Shown here: piece after piece, positions 1-3,688 of the stretch
Layout of the letters: each line of letters starts with the position of its first letter
Position numbering within the stretch: position 1 is the stretch's first letter
Source of the DNA: Anaeromyxobacteraceae bacterium
GTDB lineage: Bacteria; Myxococcota; Myxococcia; Myxococcales; Anaeromyxobacteraceae
Assembly: GCA_027349605.1 (NCBI GenBank)
Contig: DAIEMM010000044.1
Coordinates: 1-5,344, forward strand
Direction of reading: 5' to 3'
DNA length: 5,344 bases
Notes under the pieces: model-generated
Seen by the model: only the letters and a program-made list of their open reading frames with translations
Databases searched by the model: none
What the model was told of the DNA's origin: nothing
Program-made: the position numbers and the translations under genes

Positions 1-101
1 GGGGAGGCGTGGATGAGCCGGAGCACGGGGCGCATCGCCAGCGCCCAGAAGAGGATCACGACCACGACGGGGATGTAAGGGGACGCGAGCTCGAGGATCA
101 T
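1..101 (-). CDS. N-terminus of a small membrane protein of unknown function (partial, runs off left edge)
   Basis: Reading leftward from the ATG at 101-99, 33 codons are open to the window edge. The peptide starts MILELASPYIPVVVVILFWA and continues with LAMRPVLRLIHAS. Residues about 8-24 form one hydrophobic membrane-spanning segment, followed by basic residues (R, R, H), which suggests that this end of the segment faces the cytoplasm by the positive-inside rule. A strong Shine-Dalgarno, AAGGAGG, lies 5 nt before the ATG (106-113 on the complementary strand), and it fixes the start. No family is recognisable from 33 residues; it could be a short single-pass protein or the first helix of a longer transporter or enzyme. 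The sequence shows the start, the ribosome site and the hydrophobic segment; everything beyond that is unknown. Confidence 0.6.
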   Translation of the reverse strand, partial: MILELASPYIPVVVVILFWALAMRPVLRLIHAS

Positions 102-329
102 GACGCCCTCCTTCGGACTTCACCCGCCAGGCCGGCGGACCATGCCACTCGATTGGATTGCATCCGGCGGACCAGGGGAAGAAACCGGCCAACCCCTCGG
201 ATTCACGCGAAGGCCCCTGTCGGGATGCCGGGTTCTTCCGCCCAATTTCGGAACGATCTGCCGTGAATCGTCCATTCGGCGTTCACCCGGGTCGCTGCGG
301 ACACTCGCCCGATCGGACGCCCACCCGGG
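102..329. other. Non-coding spacer between the membrane protein and the histidine phosphatase
   Basis: This stretch of about 228 nt carries no convincing gene: the short open frames in it have no ribosome site and an Arg/Pro/Gly-rich translation typical of GC-rich noise. Apart from the Shine-Dalgarno at its left end it holds the 3' flank of the phosphatase gene and must hold any promoter of the left-edge gene, but I see no clear -35/-10 pair and no hairpin with a T-run. Two short direct repeats are visible: CCGGCGGACCA at 132-142 and 164-174, and CACCCGGG at 284-291 and 322-329. The second pair can also be folded as an inverted repeat, because ACCCGGGT is itself a palindrome. Neither pair has a clear function. 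Confidence 0.4.
106..113 (-). promoter_or_regulatory. Shine-Dalgarno of the left-edge membrane protein
   Basis: On the minus strand the sequence reads AAGGAGGG, with 4-5 nt before the ATG at 101. It is the only near-consensus ribosome binding site that I can find ahead of any gene in this window. Confidence 0.6.
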
Positions 330-950
330 CTAGTCGATCCGCACCGCGGCCGTGACCTGGCCGCCGGACAGGGTCACCCGGAAGACGTGGCCGTTCTGGA
401 TCCCGTGCAGCGGCCAGCTGGCCGACGACGGCCGGGGCATGTCCCCCACTTGCCCGGCGAGGAGCGCGCGCATCGCGCCGCCGTGCAGGACGACGAGGAG
501 GGGGCCGGGCAACCGGGCGGCCGCGGAGGCGATCGCGGGGAGGAGGCGGCCGAGCAGCTCCTCGCGCGATTCGCCTCCCGGAGGCGCCGGCCCGGGGTCG
601 GCGACGTAGCGCGCCCAGGCCTCGGGGAAGCGGGCCGCCACCTCCTCCCGCGTCAGCCCCTCGAAGCACCCGAACCGGCGCTCCCGCAGGGCCGCGTCCA
701 GATGATTCACCGTGAGTCCAAGCTCGGCCGCGACGATCTCCGCGGTGGAGCGCGCCCGGAGGAGGTCGCTGGAGGCGACGGCGGCGAGGCCGGCGGCCCG
801 GAGCCTCCCGGCGACCTCGCGGGCCTGCTCCCGTCCGCGCGGGTTGAGCGGGACGTCGGTCTGCCCCTGCCAGCGCCCGGCGGCGTTCCAGTCGGTCTCC
901 CCGTGCCGGACGAGGAAGAGCGTGGCGGATCCGTGCATCGGAGCGGTCAT
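330..950 (-). CDS. Histidine phosphatase family protein (phosphoglycerate mutase-like, cobC/gpmB type)
   Basis: The 206-residue product belongs to branch 1 of the histidine phosphatase superfamily, which removes phosphate from small molecules through a phospho-histidine intermediate. Near the N-terminus is the signature LVRHGETDWN, with R15, nucleophile H16 and E18. Next come the family's SSDLLRARSTAEI block with phosphate-binding R65, then LRERRFGCFEG with the likely acid E90, and VVLHGGAMRALL with the second histidine H156. All catalytic positions are present and the length is normal for the family. Close relatives include alpha-ribazole phosphatase (cobC) and GpmB-type enzymes, but no cobalamin genes are nearby, so the substrate cannot be named. 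The start is uncertain. The ATG at 950 lies inside the right half of an inverted repeat, while a second ATG at 938 (MHGSATLFLVRHGE) would leave the whole repeat intergenic. Neither has a well-spaced Shine-Dalgarno. It is divergent from the GST gene. Confidence 0.93.
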   Translation of the reverse strand: MTAPMHGSATLFLVRHGETDWNAAGRWQGQTDVPLNPRGREQAREVAGRLRAAGLAAVASSDLLRARSTAEIVAAELGLTVNHLDAALRERRFGCFEGLTREEVAARFPEAWARYVADPGPAPPGGESREELLGRLLPAIASAAARLPGPLLVVLHGGAMRALLAGQVGDMPRPSSASWPLHGIQNGHVFRVTLSGGQVTAAVRID

Positions 951-970
951 CGTACTAGACCGCTCCCATG
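936..970. promoter_or_regulatory. Inverted repeat (dyad) between divergent phosphatase and GST start codons
   Basis: GGAGCGGTC at 940-948 and GACCGCTCC at 958-966 are perfect reverse complements, separated by the 9-nt centre ATCGTACTA. One mismatched pair further out (C939/C967) the symmetry continues into CAT (936-938) and ATG (968-970), the latter being the GST start codon and the former a possible phosphatase start. Both strands therefore read the same arms, nine different bases, then one base and ATG. This suggests an operator for a dimeric regulator acting on both genes, or a stable hairpin at the 5' end of both mRNAs. No regulator gene lies next to it. The repeat itself is certain; its role is inferred. 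Confidence 0.55.
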
Positions 971-1630
971 GCCTACACGCTCTTCATCGGGAACAAGAAC
1001 TACTCGTCCTGGTCGCTGCGCCCGTGGCTCGTCCTTCGCCAGGGCGGCATCCCCTTCCAGGAGGAGCTCGTCTCCCTGCAGGACGACCCCGGCAAGGCCG
1101 CCCGCCTCGGGCGCCTCCCGGCCGGCCGGGTCCCGGTGCTCGCCGACGGGGAGGTCCTGGTGTGGGATTCGCTCGCCATCTCCGAGTACCTGGCCGAGCG
1201 TCACCCCGGGCTCTGGCCCGCCGACCCGGTGGCCCGCGCCTGGGCCCGCTGCATCTCCGCCGAGATGCACTCCGGGTTCATGGCGCTGCGCTCCCAGATG
1301 ACGATGGACGTCCGGGGGCGCCGGCCCCATCGCCGGCGCTCGAAGGAGCTCCTGCAGGACATCGCGCGGGTGGAACGCATCTGGACGGACACCCGATCGC
1401 GCTTCGGCGCGAGGGGCGAGCTGCTCTTCGGGACCTTCAGCATCGCCGACGCGTTCTACGCGCCGGTGGCGTTCCGCTTCCAGACCTACGGGGTGGCCCC
1501 GGGAGGGCCGGCCGGGGAGTACCTGCGCGCGTTGCTCGCCCTGCCCGGGATGCGGGAGTGGGAGAGGTCCGGGGCGACCGACGAGAAGCTCGCCCACTAC
1601 GACCTCGACCTGCTCTACCCGGACGACTGA
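968..1630 (+). CDS. Glutathione S-transferase family protein
   Basis: The 220-residue protein has the two-domain layout of soluble GSTs, which conjugate or reduce substrates with glutathione in the cytoplasm. The N-terminal thioredoxin-like domain (about 1-80) opens with the motif NKNYSSWSLRPWL; S13/S14 is the probable glutathione-activating serine. It continues with RVPVL, whose V55-P56 is the conserved cis-proline, and with VWDSLAISEYLAE, where D67-S68 should bind the gamma-glutamyl group. The helical C-terminal domain (about 88-210) carries ERIW and LFGTFSIADAFYAP, with the N-capping D161. A basic stretch, RGRRPHRRR at 116-124, lies in the inter-helix loop, a place where related proteins are also basic. 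The closest type is the YfcF/zeta-like bacterial group, but the substrate is not predictable. No Shine-Dalgarno precedes the ATG, and the leader is taken up by the inverted repeat shared with the divergent phosphatase gene. Confidence 0.93.
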   Translation: MAYTLFIGNKNYSSWSLRPWLVLRQGGIPFQEELVSLQDDPGKAARLGRLPAGRVPVLADGEVLVWDSLAISEYLAERHPGLWPADPVARAWARCISAEMHSGFMALRSQMTMDVRGRRPHRRRSKELLQDIARVERIWTDTRSRFGARGELLFGTFSIADAFYAPVAFRFQTYGVAPGGPAGEYLRALLALPGMREWERSGATDEKLAHYDLDLLYPDD

Positions 1631-1632
1631 CG

Positions 1633-1648
1633 GGCGCGGCCTGGCGCC
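1633..1648. terminator. Possible bidirectional terminator hairpin between convergent genes
   Basis: GGCGC (1633-1637) and GCGCC (1644-1648) form a 5-bp GC stem around a 6-nt loop. It sits in the 20-bp gap between the GST stop codon (1628-1630) and the stop codon of the convergent lipoprotein gene (1651-1653). There is no T-run on either side, so it is not a textbook intrinsic terminator; the position is the main argument. Confidence 0.25.
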
Positions 1649-1650
1649 GG

Positions 1651-2211
1651 TCAGCGGTCCGGAGGGTGCTGCCACACCGAGATGAAGAGCTGGCAGTCGG
1701 CTTCTCCGTTCGCCGTGTAGCCGCGGCGGCCGTTCAGCCTCGACATCAGGGCCTCGAAGTCCATCCAGCGCGGGTCCTGGTGGGACGCGTCCCCGATGAC
1801 CGCGTGGCCGACCTCGTGCACGAGGACGGTCTGCTCGACGCAGGAGAACGGGAAGGCCGGGTCGCGCGTGCTGAGACGGATGTCGCCGTCGAAGCACCCG
1901 AACGCCCCGGAGTGATTCCCGCAGGTGACGGTCTGGCTTCCCTCGAAGGTGATGGACCTGCCCGCCAGGTCGTCCCAGCTCCCGCCCCAGTACTCGAGGG
2001 CCGCCTCGAGCGTGCTCTCCACGCGCGCCGGGAAGTCGGCGGCACGCGTGAACGGCTCGCTCGAGCGGAGGACCACCGCCACGTCACGGACGGCGAAGTC
2101 GGGCTGGTCGCCGGTGGTGGCGGACGCGGTGCACGAGGCGAGGGCCAGCGCGGCGACGTAGGTCGCGACGCGACCCACCTTCGACGACACGCTGGAGAAC
2201 GGCCCTTCCAT
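1651..2211 (-). CDS. Predicted secreted lipoprotein with HEXXH zinc-metallopeptidase motif
   Basis: I do not recognise a named family. The 186-residue product starts with a lipoprotein signal: a basic n-region (K11, R14), a hydrophobic core and the lipobox LASC with C27 as the lipidated cysteine, so it should be anchored in a membrane outside the cytoplasm. In the C-terminal half, VLVHEVGHAVIG contains H132-E133-x-x-H136, the zinc-binding and catalytic signature of gluzincin/metzincin-type peptidases. Eight residues after H136 comes H144 (DASHQDPRW), a candidate third ligand; the spacing is two residues longer than the metzincin HEXXHXXGXXH. C97, C106, C124 and C173 could form two disulfides, which fits an exported protein. 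The domain is very short for a peptidase and the substrate is unknown. The start is uncertain: the ATG at 2211 has no Shine-Dalgarno, and GTG codons at 2190 and 2178 would give shorter signal peptides. It converges on the GST gene. Confidence 0.75.
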   Translation of the reverse strand: MEGPFSSVSSKVGRVATYVAALALASCTASATTGDQPDFAVRDVAVVLRSSEPFTRAADFPARVESTLEAALEYWGGSWDDLAGRSITFEGSQTVTCGNHSGAFGCFDGDIRLSTRDPAFPFSCVEQTVLVHEVGHAVIGDASHQDPRWMDFEALMSRLNGRRGYTANGEADCQLFISVWQHPPDR

Positions 2212-2218
2212 GTGGGGA

Positions 2219-2224
2219 AATCTA
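2219..2224 (-). promoter_or_regulatory. Candidate -10 box for a leaderless lipoprotein transcript
   Basis: On the minus strand TAGATT fits the TANNNT -10 pattern and ends 7 nt before the ATG at 2211, which would place transcription start at or next to the start codon. No Shine-Dalgarno exists in the leader, which agrees with leaderless translation. The hexamer 17 nt upstream (TAGGCA) is a poor -35 match, so this remains tentative. Confidence 0.3.
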
Positions 2225-2245
2225 CCGAGCGGGCAAGGTCCTGCC

Positions 2246-2263
2246 TACCAGGGGATCCTGGTA
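2246..2263. repeat. Stem-loop or operator-like palindrome upstream of the lipoprotein gene
   Basis: TACCAGG (2246-2252) and CCTGGTA (2257-2263) are perfect 7-bp reverse complements around the 4-nt loop GGAT. The element lies 35-52 bp upstream of the lipoprotein ATG and about 60 bp after the stop of the CoA-binding gene. It could be an operator at the lipoprotein promoter or a 3' hairpin of the upstream gene. No T-run follows on either strand, which argues against an intrinsic terminator. Confidence 0.35.
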
Positions 2264-2325
2264 CACACATGCGATTTCCCCTTGTCCCGCGTTCACCCGA
2301 CGCGATCTCGGGCGGTATCTCGGCT

Positions 2326-2772
2326 TCAGCCGCCATCCCCCCGGAACCACCCGTGAAGGCGGTGCGGCCAGGAGGCACCGGGCAGCACCATCATGGGGCA
2401 CAGGCCCTGGACGGGTGTGACGCCGCGCGCGGCGCAGAGGGCGAGCGCCTCCGGAGTCGCGCTCCCCTTTCCGCCTCCCCGGTGGAACCAGACCCGTCGC
2501 ACGCCCGCGTCGAGGCAGTCGCGGACCACCGCCTCCGCCTGGGCGGGCGGGACCAGCAGCAGCGCTGCCTCGACGGCCGGGTCGATGGCGCCGACGCGAG
2601 GAAAGGCCCGGCGACCGTCCACCTCGGTCGCCTCCGGATGGACCGGCACGACCTCGTACCCGCGCGCCCGGAACTGCGCGTCGAGCATCCTGCTGAAGTC
2701 CTTCGGATTCCGGGAGAAGCCGACCAGCGCGATGCGGCGGGAGGAGAGGAACTCCTGGACCGGGGGTTTCAT
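2326..2772 (-). CDS. CoA-binding protein, YccU/CoA_binding_2 family
   Basis: From the ATG at 2772 the product has 148 residues, the usual size for this single-domain Rossmann-fold family related to the CoA-binding domain of succinyl-CoA synthetase alpha. Visible family blocks are IALVGFSRNPKDFSR (first strand and the nucleotide loop), GYEVVPVHPEATEVDG (second strand), LLLVPPAQAEAVVRDCLDAG, VRRVWFHRGGGKGS, and GVTPVQGLCPMMVLPG near the C-terminus. The physiological role of these proteins is poorly known; CoA or a nucleotide is the expected ligand. In-frame ATGs at 2784 and 2793 would add MRFA or MRYMRFA, and a GTG exists at 2802. I prefer 2772 because family members begin shortly before the first strand, but no Shine-Dalgarno decides it. 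It is divergent from the desaturase-like gene, and the two may share control sequences. Confidence 0.88.
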   Translation of the reverse strand: MKPPVQEFLSSRRIALVGFSRNPKDFSRMLDAQFRARGYEVVPVHPEATEVDGRRAFPRVGAIDPAVEAALLLVPPAQAEAVVRDCLDAGVRRVWFHRGGGKGSATPEALALCAARGVTPVQGLCPMMVLPGASWPHRLHGWFRGDGG

Positions 2773-2834
2773 GGCAAATCTCATATACCGCATCGGTGAC
2801 ACGACGGAGACACGCCCGGATTACCTCACCCCTC
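2773..2834. promoter_or_regulatory. Divergent promoter region between CoA-binding and desaturase-like genes
   Basis: The 62-bp gap between the two chosen starts must hold promoters for both directions unless they lie inside the genes. It contains the most AT-rich patch of the area (AAATCTCATATA, 2776-2787). Read on the minus strand this includes TATATG, a possible -10, 9 nt before the ATG at 2772. A direct repeat GACACG occurs at 2798-2803 and 2809-2814, 11 bp apart, about one helical turn. No consensus -35 is visible. There is no Shine-Dalgarno before either gene. Confidence 0.3.
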
Positions 2835-3677
2835 ATGCTCTACCCCGAACTGTTCCGTTCCCTGGAGGAGGCTCGCTGGAGCCTCGCCACCGGCGTTCCC
2901 TGGGATGCCTTCGACCCGGCGCTGCTCTCCGACGAGCAGGCGCTCACGGTGAAGATGAACGCCATCACCGAGTGGGCCGCCCTCCCCGCCACCGAGATGT
3001 TCCTGCGCGACAACGCCGGGGACGCCGACTTCTCGGCCTTCATGTCGATCTGGTTCTACGAGGAGCAGAAGCACGCGCTCGTGCTCATGGAGTACCTGCG
3101 CCGCTTCCGCCCCGGGCTCGTCCCCACCGAGGAGGAGCTGCAGGCGGTCCGCTTCCCGTTCGACCCGGCGCCGCCGCTCGAGACCCTCATGCTCCACTTC
3201 TGCGGGGAGCTGCGGCTCACGCAGTGGTACCGCCGCGCCGCGGAATGGCACGCCGAGCCGGTGCTGCGGACGATCTACGGCCTCATCGCCCGGGACGAGG
3301 CCCGCCACGGCGGCGCCTACCTCAAGTACATGCGGCGGGCGATCGAGAGGGACGGCGAGGAGGCCCGCCGCGCCTTCTCCCGCGTGGGCGTCCTGATGGC
3401 CAGCGGCGGACGGGCCGGCAAGCCCCTCCACCCCACCAACCTACACGTCAACAGGGAGCTCTTCCCGCGCGACACCGTGCAGAGCCGCCTCCCCGATCCG
3501 CAGTGGCTCGACCGCTGGCTCGACGAGCAGATCCGCTTCGACGCCGAGTGCGAGCAGGGGGTGGTGCGGGCCATCCTGGCCAACCTCTCGACCCTGCTCG
3601 AGGAGCCCGTCCACACGGTTCGCGAGCTCTCCCGGTACCGGAAGGCCCATGCGGCGCCGGAGGCGAACCCGGCATAA
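2835..3677 (+). CDS. Ferritin-like diiron protein, acyl-ACP desaturase (type 2) family
   Basis: The 280-residue protein shows the four-helix diiron ligand set of soluble stearoyl-ACP desaturases. These use O2 and two electrons to place a double bond in ACP-linked fatty acyl chains in the cytoplasm. ITEWAALPATE holds E46 and resembles the ITEEALPTYQ block that I recall for the plant enzyme. FYEEQKH gives E77-x-x-H80, FCGELRLTQWYRR gives E125, and IARDEARHGGAYLKYM gives E155-x-x-H158. All six expected ligands are present in order, with spacings of 31, 48 and 30 residues. The protein is shorter than the plant desaturases, and no ferredoxin or reductase is adjacent, so another ferritin-like oxygenase role is possible. 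The ATG at 2835 lacks a Shine-Dalgarno; a GTG at 2796 in the same frame would add 13 residues, four of them Arg, that look like non-coding sequence. The next gene follows after 11 nt. Confidence 0.82.
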   Translation: MLYPELFRSLEEARWSLATGVPWDAFDPALLSDEQALTVKMNAITEWAALPATEMFLRDNAGDADFSAFMSIWFYEEQKHALVLMEYLRRFRPGLVPTEEELQAVRFPFDPAPPLETLMLHFCGELRLTQWYRRAAEWHAEPVLRTIYGLIARDEARHGGAYLKYMRRAIERDGEEARRAFSRVGVLMASGGRAGKPLHPTNLHVNRELFPRDTVQSRLPDPQWLDRWLDEQIRFDAECEQGVVRAILANLSTLLEEPVHTVRELSRYRKAHAAPEANPA

Positions 3678-3688
3678 GCTAGCCGGCC

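Noticed and set aside
132..174. Two CCGGCGGACCA copies as the start of a repeat array
   Set aside because: Only two 11-bp copies with unrelated spacing sequence and no third copy; not a CRISPR or an iteron array.
286..329. CCCGGGT/ACCCGGG pair after the phosphatase gene as a terminator stem
   Set aside because: The loop would exceed 30 nt, no T-run follows, and the palindromic arms make the pairing ambiguous.
9..355. Short plus-strand frames in the left non-coding spacer
   Set aside because: No ribosome site and noise-like composition; the first overlaps the better-supported minus-strand membrane protein.
947..1897. 316-codon minus-strand frame opposite the GST gene
   Set aside because: Antisense to a clear GST gene and overlapping the lipoprotein gene in another frame; no recognisable domain.
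2296..2312. CCCGA-N7-TCGGG hairpin after the CoA-binding gene as a terminator
   Set aside because: Only a 5-bp stem with a 7-nt loop and no T-run; such pairs are expected by chance at this GC content.
712..2799. 695-codon open frame on the plus strand
   Set aside because: It runs antisense to the phosphatase, lipoprotein and CoA-binding genes and out of frame through the GST gene. The translation is low-complexity Arg/Pro/Gly/Ala, typical of GC-rich shadow frames.
2393..3682. 429-codon plus-strand frame overlapping the CoA-binding and desaturase-like genes
   Set aside because: It crosses antisense to one supported gene and out of frame with another, becomes a long Arg/Pro/Gly-rich run, and shows no family motif.
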